Assembly: GCA_045590755.1 (NCBI GenBank)
Contig: JAZNRP010000020.1
Coordinates: 8,045 to 72,044 of the forward strand
Reading direction: 5' to 3'
Source of the DNA: SIG565 sp045590755
GTDB lineage: Bacteria > Bacillota > Clostridia > Oscillospirales > Acutalibacteraceae
Length of the DNA: 64,000 bases
The notes below the pieces were generated by a model. The model did not search any database. It was given only the letters and a program-made list of their open reading frames with translations, and was not told the DNA's origin. A program made the position numbers and the translations under genes. Positions 8,183 to 16,254 of the stretch are shown here, piece after piece (positions within the stretch are counted from its first letter, which is position 1; each line of letters opens with the position of its first letter).

Positions 8183-9895
8183 CTACTGTTTCATTATTTT
8201 TTCAGCATCGTTTGAGATTTTTTCTATATTAGAAAGTGCTGCTTGTTCGTCGGTATCTACCGCACATATATAGATTTTAATCTTTGGCTCAGTACCCGAC
8301 GGTCTGAAAATAATTTTACTTCCTTTTTCAAGATTAAATGTTATAACATCTGACTTTGGCAAGGTGATTTTGGTCTTTTCATTATTTTTAATTTCTGTCT
8401 TTTCAGATGATAAATAATCTTCAATCGAAACAACCTTTTGATTTGCAAATTGGATAGGGGAGTTAGTGCGTAATAATTGCATTATTTCGGCCATCTTCTT
8501 CATGCCCGACTGACCTTCAAACGAAAAACTCACCTGTCTGTTGATAAAGCAACCAAATTCCTTATATAATTCGTTCAGCTTATCAATCAATGTAAGGCCT
8601 TTCTTTTTATAGTAAGCTGCCATTTCACAAATCATCATCGAAGCAACAACGGCATCCTTATCCCGCACATAAGTGCCAGTCAAATACCCATAGCTTTCTT
8701 CAAAACCTAAAATATATCTGTCTTGTTCACCTTTTTCTTCAAGTAAAGCAATCTGCTCGCCGATATACTTAAATCCTGTAAGAATATTTATAAGCTCGCA
8801 GCCGTATTTATCGGCAATTTTCTGACAAAGCTCAGTAGTAACAATTGTTTTTACCGCAACGGGATTTTTAGGGAGAGTGCTGTTATTGGTTCTGCACTCT
8901 AAAATGTAATTCAGCATCAATGCGCCGACATCGTTACCTGTCATCAATTTAAATTCTTTACCGTCATTAACTGCAATGCCTACGCGGTCTGCATCGGGGT
9001 CGGTTGCAAGTAAAATATCGGGGTTACACCTATTTGCTAGCTGCAAGGCAAGTTCAAAGGGCTGTTTCATTTCGGGATTCGGGTACGGGGCCGTCGGGAA
9101 GTTACCATCAGGCTGCTCCTGCTTTGAAACAACAGTAACATTCTCAATACCGATACGGCGTAAAATTTCTCTTACAGGCTTATTGCCTGTGCCGTGTAAC
9201 GGCGTGTAAATAACACTGAAATCAGACATATCAAGTATATCGCCATTAATTGACTGAGATTTTACTGCCTTTAAATAGTTTTCAATGACATCTTCTGAAA
9301 TGTATTTTACTGTGCCTTTTGTCAGTAATTCTTCAAAATTACCGAATTTAACATCTTCAAAATAATCGGTCTTTTGCATCATTTTCATTATGTTTTCAGC
9401 GGCAGCGGTGGAAAGCTGACAACCGTCAGGACCGTAAACCTTATAGCCATTATATTTTGCCGGGTTGTGACTTGCGGTAATTACAATACCTGCATCACAC
9501 TTAAGCTCGCGCACTGCAAATGATAGCATAGGGGTAGGCATAAGCTCACTGTAGATATATGCTGTAACGCCGTTTTCCGCTAAAATTGCGGCGGCGGTTT
9601 TAGCAAAAAGGGTAGAGTTAATTCTGCTGTCATAAGCAATAGCAACACTAGGCTTTTCAGAAATCGACAAAACATATTCGGCGAGTGCTTGTGTCGCACG
9701 GCCGACTGTATAAATATTCATTCTGTTGGTACCCGCACCTATAACACCTCTGAGTCCTGCGGTACCGAAATCAAGCTCGGTATAAAACGCATCAGAGATT
9801 AGTTCATCATTGTCCTTAATTTTTAAAAGTTCGCTATAGATTTCATTGTTTTCGGCAGTGTTTTCCAACCATTTTTCAAAGATATGCTTATACAA
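8183..9895 (-). CDS. pgcA: Phosphoglucomutase / phosphomannomutase
   Basis: An alpha-D-phosphohexomutase that interconverts glucose-1- and glucose-6-phosphate (or the mannose equivalents). The four family motifs are all present in order: the phosphoserine loop TASHNPAKYNGYK, the metal site DPDADRVGIA, the sugar-binding loop FEESYGYL and the phosphate-binding loop RPSGTEPKIKIYI. The 570-residue length matches Gram-positive PgcA rather than the shorter GlmM. A GGAGGGT Shine-Dalgarno site precedes the ATG. It supplies precursors for cell-wall polymers, consistent with its PBP neighbour, but the two are convergent and not co-transcribed. Confidence 0.95.
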   Translation of the reverse strand: MYKHIFEKWLENTAENNEIYSELLKIKDNDELISDAFYTELDFGTAGLRGVIGAGTNRMNIYTVGRATQALAEYVLSISEKPSVAIAYDSRINSTLFAKTAAAILAENGVTAYIYSELMPTPMLSFAVRELKCDAGIVITASHNPAKYNGYKVYGPDGCQLSTAAAENIMKMMQKTDYFEDVKFGNFEELLTKGTVKYISEDVIENYLKAVKSQSINGDILDMSDFSVIYTPLHGTGNKPVREILRRIGIENVTVVSKQEQPDGNFPTAPYPNPEMKQPFELALQLANRCNPDILLATDPDADRVGIAVNDGKEFKLMTGNDVGALMLNYILECRTNNSTLPKNPVAVKTIVTTELCQKIADKYGCELINILTGFKYIGEQIALLEEKGEQDRYILGFEESYGYLTGTYVRDKDAVVASMMICEMAAYYKKKGLTLIDKLNELYKEFGCFINRQVSFSFEGQSGMKKMAEIMQLLRTNSPIQFANQKVVSIEDYLSSEKTEIKNNEKTKITLPKSDVITFNLEKGSKIIFRPSGTEPKIKIYICAVDTDEQAALSNIEKISNDAEKIMKQ

Positions 9896-9974
9896 AACAA
9901 ACCCTCCAGAAGTTAATTATAAATATTTTAATATTAAAACCAAACATTGTCAATATTTATACACTAAAAAACAC

Positions 9975-10003
9975 TTGACAAATGTCAAATAATATTATAT
10001 TAT
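9975..10003 (+). promoter_or_regulatory. Promoter of the SigH-like gene with palindrome over the -35
   Basis: TTGACA (9975-9980) and TATTAT (9998-10003) are 17 bases apart. The -35 is one arm of the palindrome TTGACA-AA-TGTCAA (9975-9988), a possible operator; TGTCAAA at 9983-9989 is one base off a Spo0A box. Confidence 0.7.
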
Positions 10004-10040
10004 ATAGTAAATAATTATATTTTTATGTGTTGGTGTATAT

Positions 10041-10610
10041 ATGGAACAAATCGTTAAAGATGCAAATGGACTCAATAATGAAGAGCTTGTGTCTTTAATC
10101 AATTCTGGTAACAATGAATATTTACAGGTCTTGTTTAAGCGTTTTGATACCGTTTTACACACCAAAGCACTTAAGTTTTCATCAAACACTGATTTTGATG
10201 ACCTTATTCAAGAAGGGTTAATAGCTCTTTTCTCAGCAACAAAGGTTTACAATTCCGCACTTTCATCTTTTTCAACATTCGCTTCAATTTGTATTGAGCG
10301 TGCAATGTGCGACCATTTCCGTAAAATGACTGCAAAGCGGCAAATTCCCGAAGACCAATTAATTTATTTTGATGATATTAACAGTCTGTCGGCTTCCGCC
10401 ACACCTGAGTCAAATTTTATTGAAAAAGAAGAATGTGCTTATTTAACAGAAAGAATTAAAGCAATTCTTTCGAATACTGAGTATAAAATTATGTTGGCAT
10501 ATTTATCAGGGGATTCTTATGAAAAAATAGCCAATAATTTGAGTTGCTCGGTAAAAACAGTTAACAATGCAATGTTTCGCGCACGAAACAAAATTAAAAC
10601 ATTGCATTAA
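10041..10610 (+). CDS. Sigma-70 family factor, SigH (Spo0H)-like
   Basis: This 189-residue sigma factor has region 2 (FDDLIQEGLIALFSA through FSTFASICIERAMCDHFRKM, residues about 55-100) and region 4 (SYEKIANNLSCSVKTVNNAMFR, residues about 155-178). Both resemble SigH: the region 4 pattern SY-x-I-A-x-x-L...VK-x-x-x-NA is the one seen in Spo0H of Bacillus. SigH is normally about 210-218 residues, so this one is slightly short, with a compact linker between the domains. SigH drives entry into sporulation and competence in Bacillus; the same role here is inference. The ATG has only a weak GGTG Shine-Dalgarno site. The next gene on the same strand is the structured leader and zinc-ribbon gene. 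Confidence 0.72.
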   Translation: MEQIVKDANGLNNEELVSLINSGNNEYLQVLFKRFDTVLHTKALKFSSNTDFDDLIQEGLIALFSATKVYNSALSSFSTFASICIERAMCDHFRKMTAKRQIPEDQLIYFDDINSLSASATPESNFIEKEECAYLTERIKAILSNTEYKIMLAYLSGDSYEKIANNLSCSVKTVNNAMFRARNKIKTLH

Positions 10611-10617
10611 TATATTT

Positions 10618-10681
10618 GCCCTTTGTAGCTTAATAGAAGAGCGTTGTTTCCAAAGGTGACGGTGCAAGTCCGTCCTGGGCT
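10618..10681 (+). ncRNA. tRNA-like structured leader of the zinc-ribbon gene (or degenerate tRNA)
   Basis: The segment has a D-arm look-alike (GCTT at 10628-10631 with GAGC at 10639-10642) and a perfect T-arm look-alike (GACGG/CCGTC around TGCAAGT, 10658-10674), closed by GCCC (10618-10621) and GGGC (10677-10680). Only 15 bases separate the D and T arms where 22-23 are needed, so no anticodon stem can form and it is not a working tRNA. An alternative helix CCTTTG (10620-10625) with CAAAGG (10651-10656) competes with the acceptor-like closure. It lies 8 bases after the sigma factor stop and ends 28 bases before the zinc-ribbon start, so it is transcribed as that gene's leader. Confidence 0.5.
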
Positions 10682-10709
10682 AAAAACCAAATCAAGAGAG
10701 GTAAAAAAG

Positions 10710-10997
10710 ATGTTTGAAGACAAGACATTGGTGTGCAAGGACTGCGGAGAAGAATTCGTATTCACTGCAAGAGAGCAGGAATTCTATGAATCCAAAGGCT
10801 TCGTAAACGAACCCCAGCGTTGCAAACCCTGCCGTGACAAACGCAAGAATGCCGGCAAAGCTCCCCGCGAGTATCATGAAACTGTATGCAGTGCATGCGG
10901 TGGCGCTGCTAGGGTTCCGTTCATCCCGCGTGATGACCGTCCTGTATACTGCAGCGATTGCTTTGCGAAAATGAAAGAAAGTTCTGACGCCGAATAA
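10710..10997 (+). CDS. Small zinc-ribbon protein with four CxxC pairs
   Basis: The 95-residue protein has Cys pairs at 9/12, 38/41, 60/63 and 81/84, giving two four-cysteine zinc sites, each of the zinc-ribbon type. The first resembles the short family that opens with DKTLVCKDCG and is found as a stand-alone protein in many Clostridia. There is no enzyme domain; RNA, DNA or protein binding is likely but unknown. The start at 10710 has GAGAGG at 10696-10701, 8 bases away; a TTG further upstream at 10644 would read through the structured leader and is rejected. A strong terminator follows, so the gene and its leader end a short transcript that may start at the sigma factor promoter. Confidence 0.85.
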   Translation: MFEDKTLVCKDCGEEFVFTAREQEFYESKGFVNEPQRCKPCRDKRKNAGKAPREYHETVCSACGGAARVPFIPRDDRPVYCSDCFAKMKESSDAE

Positions 10998-11020
10998 TAG
11001 TCGTGCTTTGAATGTTTCTA

Positions 11021-11046
11021 CCACCCATTTTTATGGGTGGTTTTTT
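11021..11046 (+). terminator. Intrinsic terminator of the zinc-ribbon gene
   Basis: CCACCCAT / ATGGGTGG (11021-11040) with a TTTT loop, followed by six T residues. Confidence 0.92.
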
Positions 11047-11119
11047 CAATATTAACATTTTATTAATACTATACAAGTTTTTTTGTAGTAAAATAGCTTT
11101 ACATGGAGGTGTATCATTT

Positions 11120-11806
11120 ATGACCGAAGCCAAAATTTTGATAGTTGATGATGATATAAATATTTGCGAATTGCTAAAGCTATATCTTGAGAAAAACGGT
11201 TTTTCCACATTAATTGCAAACGACGGTATGTCAGCATTATCTGTTTTTAAGGAAAAGGAGCCTGATTTGGTGCTTCTTGATATTATGTTGCCCCGTCTTG
11301 ATGGTTGGCAGGTCTGCCGTGAAATCCGTAAATTCAGCGAAACCCCTATAATAATGCTAACTGCAAAAGGGGAGACCTTTGACAAGGTTTTAGGGCTTGA
11401 GCTTGGTGCAGACGATTATATAACAAAGCCCTTTGAAACTAAGGAAGTTATTGCGCGGATAAAAGCAGTATTGCGGCGTATAAAACAACAAAATCAAGAT
11501 AATGACAAAATTGCAAAATTTGATAAGCTTACCATAAATCTTACTAATTACGAGCTTATAGTTGATAAAAAAACGGTTGATACGCCACCAAAAGAGCTTG
11601 AATTAATTTATCATCTAGCAAGCAATCCCAACCGCGTTTTTACGCGCGACCAATTGCTTGATGAGGTTTGGGGATTTGATTATTACGGCGACTCACGAAC
11701 GGTTGATGTCCATGTTAAGCGTCTCAGGGAGAAGCTTGAAGGGATTTCTGATAAATGGGCGCTTAAAACCGTGTGGGGTGTAGGCTATAAATTTGAAGTG
11801 AAATAA
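11120..11806 (+). CDS. OmpR/PhoB-family response regulator
   Basis: The 228-residue protein has a receiver domain (residues 1-120) with the acidic pair DDD at 10-12, phospho-acceptor Asp54 in LVLLDIMLP, the switch Thr in MLTAKG and Lys in ITKPF, then a winged-helix DNA-binding domain ending DVHVKRLREKLE...VWGVGYKF. The start at 11120 has GGAGGT 9 bases upstream; a longer frame beginning at 11012 would run back through the preceding terminator and is not credible. It is 4 bases from the kinase gene that follows and forms a transcriptional unit with it and the HtrA protease. The order regulator-kinase-HtrA recalls both WalRK-HtrC and CssRS-HtrA; I cannot decide between them. Confidence 0.93.
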   Translation: MTEAKILIVDDDINICELLKLYLEKNGFSTLIANDGMSALSVFKEKEPDLVLLDIMLPRLDGWQVCREIRKFSETPIIMLTAKGETFDKVLGLELGADDYITKPFETKEVIARIKAVLRRIKQQNQDNDKIAKFDKLTINLTNYELIVDKKTVDTPPKELELIYHLASNPNRVFTRDQLLDEVWGFDYYGDSRTVDVHVKRLREKLEGISDKWALKTVWGVGYKFEVK

Positions 11807-11810
11807 CGCT

Positions 11811-13256
11811 ATGAAATCAAAATTATTTAATAAGTACTTTTTAACGGTTTCAGTAATTATTATTGTAAGTTTTGCTACTGTTCTGGCAATTTTAAGCTTT
11901 GTAATTTCCAATTATTTTTCCAAGGAAAAATACGAGTTGCTTAAAGATAACTGTGTTTCAATAGGCGAAATAGCTTCTGTAGATATAACTTCCAGTAATT
12001 TTAAAAGAAACATATATAACATAATCCGTGTGCAGAATAATGTATCGGACATCGACATATTTATAAGCGACACGGAAGGAAATATAGTTCTATGCGGTTG
12101 TGACGGATATCTGATGGATGAGAAATGTATTCATCGCTCTAAACAGGTTTCAAACGAGATTTTATCAAAGGCCAAAAATAATAAATTCTTTGAAATCGGT
12201 ACTGTTGACGGTGTATATCACGAAAATCATTACTCGGTCGGTATACCGATTTTAAGTGGAGATAATAAGATAATTGCTTATGTTTTTTCTGCAACATCTA
12301 CCGAATCTCTTAAAAATCTTTTAACGACCCTTCGTAATTTTTCACTTTTTTCAGCAATTGTTCCGATTTTTGCCGCCTTTACCTTGTTATATTCGCTCAC
12401 ATACCGTTTTTCAAAACCGCTTAAAAGTATGTCGGAAGCCGCAAAAAGAATGGCTAAGGGCGATTTTTCGCACAGAATACCGGTTATTAGTGACGATGAA
12501 ATAGGGGAGTTGTCAGTATCATTTAACAATATGACCGATTCCTTGGCAAAGCTTGAAAAAATGCGTCGCAGTTTTATAGGAAATGTCTCCCACGAATTGC
12601 GCACCCCTATGACTACAATAGCGGGATTTATCGACGGAATAATTGACGGCACAATTGAAGAAGACAAAAGAGAATACTACTTGAATATTGTAAGCCGAGA
12701 AATCAAGCGTTTGTCCCGCGTTGTTGAATCAATGCTTAATTTAGCAGAGCTTGAATCAGGCGAAATGCGCATTAAACCTACAAGCTTTAATATTTCGGAG
12801 TGTCTGGTTACCATTCTGCTCAACCGCGAACAGATTGTTGAAGAAAAAAACATTAATATTATCGGCCTTGACCAGATAGAACCCATTACAATTTATGCCG
12901 ATTACGATTTAATTTATCAAGCTGTTTATAATCTTGTTGACAATGCCGTTAAATTTACAAATCCGGGCGGTAGCATTGCTTTCAAGATGATTAAAACAAA
13001 AAAAGATGTTCAGTTTATGATTAAAAACACGGGGCCCGGTATACCTAAGGACTCCTTACAGCATATATTTGAAAGATTCTATAAAGGCGATAAATCCCGC
13101 TCTGCAGATGTTGAAAGCACCGGCATCGGTCTTTTTATTGTTAAAAAAATTATTGATATTCACGGTGGAAAAATCATTGCAGACAGTAAAGAAAACGAGT
13201 ATACTGTATTTAAGATTATGTTGCCGATAAAGTTGGAGGAAATATTTAATGGATGA
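11811..13256 (+). CDS. Membrane sensor histidine kinase
   Basis: The 481-residue kinase has a first membrane span (residues about 11-34), an extracellular sensor of about 140 residues with Cys95, Cys97 and Cys106 (LCGCDG and DEKCIH), a second span (about 177-198), a HAMP linker, and a HisKA domain with His261 in GNVSHELRTPMTT. The ATPase domain shows the N box NLVDNAVKFT and G boxes GPGIP and STGIGLFIV. No PAS domain is visible between HAMP and HisKA, which argues against a classical WalK. The tail overlaps the HtrA start by 8 bases, implying translational coupling and a shared stress response. Confidence 0.94.
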   Translation: MKSKLFNKYFLTVSVIIIVSFATVLAILSFVISNYFSKEKYELLKDNCVSIGEIASVDITSSNFKRNIYNIIRVQNNVSDIDIFISDTEGNIVLCGCDGYLMDEKCIHRSKQVSNEILSKAKNNKFFEIGTVDGVYHENHYSVGIPILSGDNKIIAYVFSATSTESLKNLLTTLRNFSLFSAIVPIFAAFTLLYSLTYRFSKPLKSMSEAAKRMAKGDFSHRIPVISDDEIGELSVSFNNMTDSLAKLEKMRRSFIGNVSHELRTPMTTIAGFIDGIIDGTIEEDKREYYLNIVSREIKRLSRVVESMLNLAELESGEMRIKPTSFNISECLVTILLNREQIVEEKNINIIGLDQIEPITIYADYDLIYQAVYNLVDNAVKFTNPGGSIAFKMIKTKKDVQFMIKNTGPGIPKDSLQHIFERFYKGDKSRSADVESTGIGLFIVKKIIDIHGGKIIADSKENEYTVFKIMLPIKLEEIFNG

Positions 13257-14586
13257 TAACAAATTTGAAAATGATATTTTCGAAGATAACAACGAGCCTG
13301 CCACTACAGTGGATGACCTTTTTGAAGAAATTTTAGAAGATGAATCTACTGAGCAGACTATAGAGGAATTAACCGATGATTCTGATTTTATATTAGAAGA
13401 TACATTTGAAGTTGAAGAGGTTTCTACTGAAGTCCCGATTACTGTTAAAGAATTAGAAATTGAAGACAAAAAGCAAAAAAACAAAGGATTAAAAGCCTTT
13501 ATTGCAATTTTGTGTTTCTTATTAGCAATAAGCATTGCCGCCTGTGCAGGCTATATTGTGGGTTCAAGCAATAAAAAAAATTCTTCAAACGGTATTACTC
13601 TCGAATCAAAGCCCGATATCGCAGATAAAATGTCTATAGAAGAAGTTTATAATTTTGTTAATCCGTCTGTTGTAGGCATTACAGTTTATAATTCCGAAGG
13701 TGTAAAGGGTTATGCAAGCGGCGTTGTATATTCAGAAGACGGGCTTATTATCACAAACGACCACATTTATGAAGACATTCCCGATGCAAAATTTAAAATC
13801 CACGATTACGACGGCAACGCCTATGATGCAAGATATGTTGCAGGTGATACCCGAAGCGATTTGGCGGTTCTGAAAATTAACAGTGACGGTTTTTTTGCCG
13901 CGTCGTTCGGTAATTCTGATGAAATTAATTTCGGCGAAGCGGTAGTCGCTATCGGCAGACCCAGCAGTCCTACCGATAATTCTTCAATTACAAGCGGTAT
14001 TGTTTCATATCCTAATCGCCGAGTAACTAATTCTACTAACTATTCATCCAGACTGATACAAACCGATTCTGCCATTAATCCAGGTAGTTCGGGCGGCGCA
14101 CTGGTCAATATGTACGGCCAGGTAATAGGAATTACTTCCTCAAAGCTTGTCGGCGACTCGTATGAGGGTGTAGGCTATGCAATTCCCACCGCAACCGTTA
14201 AAAAAATTGTTGAATCATTAGTTGAAAACGGTAAGGTTGTTAACCGTGCGCGTCTTGGCTTTACCTATCAGGAAGTAACCGCAGTTTCAGTAGACGAAAA
14301 TGAAGTTTCTTATGGGCTTCGGGTAGTGTCTGTATCTGAAGACAGTGATATGTTCGGTAAAGTTTTTGCAGGGGACATTATTACTACTGTTAATGGCAAA
14401 AAAATTATTACAGACGACATACTGATTGACCTGCTTGAAACCGTTCTACCGGGTGACACACTCACTCTTGAAATTTTGAATAAATCGGGAGATACCAAGC
14501 AAATTCGAGTAAAGGTTTTACAAGATACCGGTACATCAAGCTATACAACTTCAGAAGAAGATTTACCACTGCTTCCGAAACCATAA
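13249..14586 (+). CDS. HtrA/DegP-like membrane-anchored serine protease
   Basis: HtrA proteases handle misfolded exported proteins. Residues 1-75 form a strikingly acidic cytoplasmic tail, followed by one membrane span (about 83-104) and an exported trypsin-like domain with the triad His in ITNDHI, Asp in RSDLAVLK and Ser in NPGSSGGAL (GSSGG instead of the usual GNSGG). A single PDZ domain occupies roughly the last 100 residues (LRVVSVSEDSDMFGKVFAGDII). Length 445 is normal. The gene overlaps the kinase by 8 bases, so the regulator, kinase and protease are made together, as in stress systems that monitor secretion. A terminator follows directly. Confidence 0.92.
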   Translation: MDDNKFENDIFEDNNEPATTVDDLFEEILEDESTEQTIEELTDDSDFILEDTFEVEEVSTEVPITVKELEIEDKKQKNKGLKAFIAILCFLLAISIAACAGYIVGSSNKKNSSNGITLESKPDIADKMSIEEVYNFVNPSVVGITVYNSEGVKGYASGVVYSEDGLIITNDHIYEDIPDAKFKIHDYDGNAYDARYVAGDTRSDLAVLKINSDGFFAASFGNSDEINFGEAVVAIGRPSSPTDNSSITSGIVSYPNRRVTNSTNYSSRLIQTDSAINPGSSGGALVNMYGQVIGITSSKLVGDSYEGVGYAIPTATVKKIVESLVENGKVVNRARLGFTYQEVTAVSVDENEVSYGLRVVSVSEDSDMFGKVFAGDIITTVNGKKIITDDILIDLLETVLPGDTLTLEILNKSGDTKQIRVKVLQDTGTSSYTTSEEDLPLLPKP

Positions 14587-14587
14587 A

Positions 14588-14625
14588 TAAAAAATCCGTA
14601 CAAATTTTGTACGGATTTTTTATTT
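14588..14625 (+). terminator. Intrinsic terminator after htrA
   Basis: AAAAATCCGTACAAA / TTTGTACGGATTTTT hairpin with T-rich tail; its 3' end touches the -35 of the next promoter. Confidence 0.88.
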
Positions 14626-14656
14626 GACAAATTTCTCTCTTTATGTGTTGTATAAT
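14623..14656 (+). promoter_or_regulatory. spoIIG-type promoter with long spacer and Spo0A-like box
   Basis: TTGACA (14624-14629) and TATAAT (14651-14656) are both perfect but lie 21 bases apart instead of 17. The Bacillus subtilis spoIIG promoter is known for the same oddity (22 bases) and depends on phosphorylated Spo0A. TTTGACAAA at 14623-14631, over the -35, is one base from the reverse Spo0A box TTCGACAAA. Confidence 0.65.
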
Positions 14657-14675
14657 GCATATCGGGGGGAGCAGT

Positions 14676-15509
14676 ATGACCGTATATGTTGATGTTTTAA
14701 TTGTGGTAAATATCTTTATCAATTTCATTCTACTGCTACTTACCGCAAGGTTTAATGCACAGGAATATAAAACGGTGCGCTTACTTTTGGGAGCTTCTGT
14801 TGGCGGTATCTGTTCGCTTGTAATTTTACTACCGATTTCTAACGCTTTTATTAATATTTTAATTAAATTATTAACCGCCATAATAATGATTTTATTCTCA
14901 TTTAGTTTTGTGAAAATTAAGATTTTTTTAAGAAATGTATTTATACTTTTTGCTCTTACCTACATATTCGCAGGAATAATGTTAAGTATTTGGTATTTAT
15001 TTAAACCGAATAAAATTCTTGTTAATAATTCCACAGTATATTTTGATATATCTGTAACTTACTTAATTTTGCTTACTGCAATCATTTATTTAATTATAAC
15101 GATAACGAACTCACTTTTAAAAAAAGAAGCTTTAAACGCCAAAAAATGCAAAATCAGGCTAACACTTCAGGAAAACACTATAACGCTTAATGGTATAATT
15201 GATACCGGTAACTCTTTAAAGGATTTGTTTGGTGATAGGGAAACGGTAACGGTATCAGAAAAGGAAATAATAAAAATTTGTAATGGTAAAAAAATAATAG
15301 AAAAATACCCCGAAAGGTACAGAATTTTACCCTGTAAATCAGTTACAGGAGAGTCCCTACTTGAAGGAATTCGTTGTGATAATATGGAAATTGAACTGGA
15401 AGGAAAGCGTTTTAATTTTAAAAATCCTGTTGCGGTTATATCAAAGTCTGATTTCAGCGATAATTTTAATGCGATTTTAAATTCGGAAATTCTTACGAAA
15501 ATGAGGTAA
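14676..15509 (+). CDS. spoIIGA: Sigma-E processing peptidase SpoIIGA
   Basis: SpoIIGA is the membrane aspartic protease that removes the pro-sequence of sigma-E in the mother cell after a signal from the forespore. The N-terminal half has five hydrophobic spans (residues about 5-25, 35-60, 63-83, 88-108, 125-147). The C-terminal protease domain carries the catalytic DTGN motif at 176-179 within GIIDTGNSL, as in homologues that form a dimeric active site. Length 278 is usual. The ATG at 14676 follows a GGGGGGAG Shine-Dalgarno site; an in-frame ATG at 14643 lies in the promoter and is rejected. It is 6 bases upstream of sigE, its substrate gene. Confidence 0.95.
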   Translation: MTVYVDVLIVVNIFINFILLLLTARFNAQEYKTVRLLLGASVGGICSLVILLPISNAFINILIKLLTAIIMILFSFSFVKIKIFLRNVFILFALTYIFAGIMLSIWYLFKPNKILVNNSTVYFDISVTYLILLTAIIYLIITITNSLLKKEALNAKKCKIRLTLQENTITLNGIIDTGNSLKDLFGDRETVTVSEKEIIKICNGKKIIEKYPERYRILPCKSVTGESLLEGIRCDNMEIELEGKRFNFKNPVAVISKSDFSDNFNAILNSEILTKMR

Positions 15510-15515
15510 ATAAAG

Positions 15516-16223
15516 GTGTTTAATTCAGTAAAAAATTTCTTTGTAAAAATATTTTATAAATTAGGCTTAATAAAAAGCTGTTACTACATAAACGGTCCGC
15601 AGACATTACCGCCGCCGTTAAGCGCCGCAGAAGAGCAAGAACTGCTTACACAGTTTACCGACAATACAGAATTTGTAAAGGAAAAATTAATAGTACACAA
15701 TTTACGGCTTGTGGTTTATATTGCGCGAAAATTCGATTCAAACACAACAAATGTCGAAGATTTGATTTCAATAGGGACTATAGGACTCATTAAAGCGGTT
15801 AATACATTTTGTCCCGAAAAAAACATAAAGCTCGCTACATATGCTTCCCGCTGTATAGAAAATGAAATTTTAATGCACCTAAGAAAAAACGCTTCACAAA
15901 AATCCGAAATTTCGCTTGACGAGCCTTTAAATATCGACTGGGACGGAAATGAATTATTGCTTTCTGATGTCTTAGGCAGCGAAGAAGACGAAATTTGCAA
16001 GGGTATCGAGCAGGAAGATGAGAAAAATCTTTTATCATCCCTTGTAAAACAATTGATACCGCGTGAAAAACAAATTGTAGAAATGCGTTTCGGTCTGAAT
16101 GGCAGATGCGAATTAACACAAAAACAGGTAGCAGACCTATTAGGTATTTCTCAGTCGTATATATCTCGGCTTGAAAAACGAATTATTGATAAATTAAAAA
16201 GACAGATTGAAAAAATAACATAG
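15516..16223 (+). CDS. sigE: Sporulation sigma factor SigE (pro-sigma-E)
   Basis: This mother-cell sigma factor is nearly collinear with Bacillus SigE. The N-terminal amphipathic pro-sequence (about 25 residues, with a hydrophobic face through FFVKIFYKLGLIKSC) precedes INGPQTLPPPLS, where processing occurs in the family. Region 2 contains the block LRLVVYIARKF...EDLISIGTIGLIKAVNTF and IKLATYASRCIENEILM; region 3/4 contains DEPLNIDWDGNELLLSDVLG and SQSYISRLEKRI. The start is GTG with GAGG 9 bases upstream, giving 235 residues. sigG, which follows sigE in many relatives, is not here; instead the magnesium transporter gene converges on it. Confidence 0.97.
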   Translation: MFNSVKNFFVKIFYKLGLIKSCYYINGPQTLPPPLSAAEEQELLTQFTDNTEFVKEKLIVHNLRLVVYIARKFDSNTTNVEDLISIGTIGLIKAVNTFCPEKNIKLATYASRCIENEILMHLRKNASQKSEISLDEPLNIDWDGNELLLSDVLGSEEDEICKGIEQEDEKNLLSSLVKQLIPREKQIVEMRFGLNGRCELTQKQVADLLGISQSYISRLEKRIIDKLKRQIEKIT

Positions 16224-16250
16224 AGAGCACTAAATTTTAGTGCTCTCTAT
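16221..16250. terminator. Hairpin between sigE and mgtE
   Basis: TAGAGAGCACTAAA / TTTAGTGCTCTCTA stem covers the sigE stop codon. The T-rich side is better on the minus strand (mgtE direction), so it may serve both but mainly mgtE. Confidence 0.7.
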
Positions 16251-16254
16251 GTCT

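Noticed and set aside
10618..10681. Functional tRNA-Gly or tRNA-Trp at this site
   Set aside because: TCC or CCA can be placed in a loop, but no anticodon stem forms and the D-to-T arm distance is 7-8 bases too short.
11012..11119. Longer response regulator starting at 11012
   Set aside because: The extension reads through the terminator of the preceding gene; GGAGGT marks the ATG at 11120.
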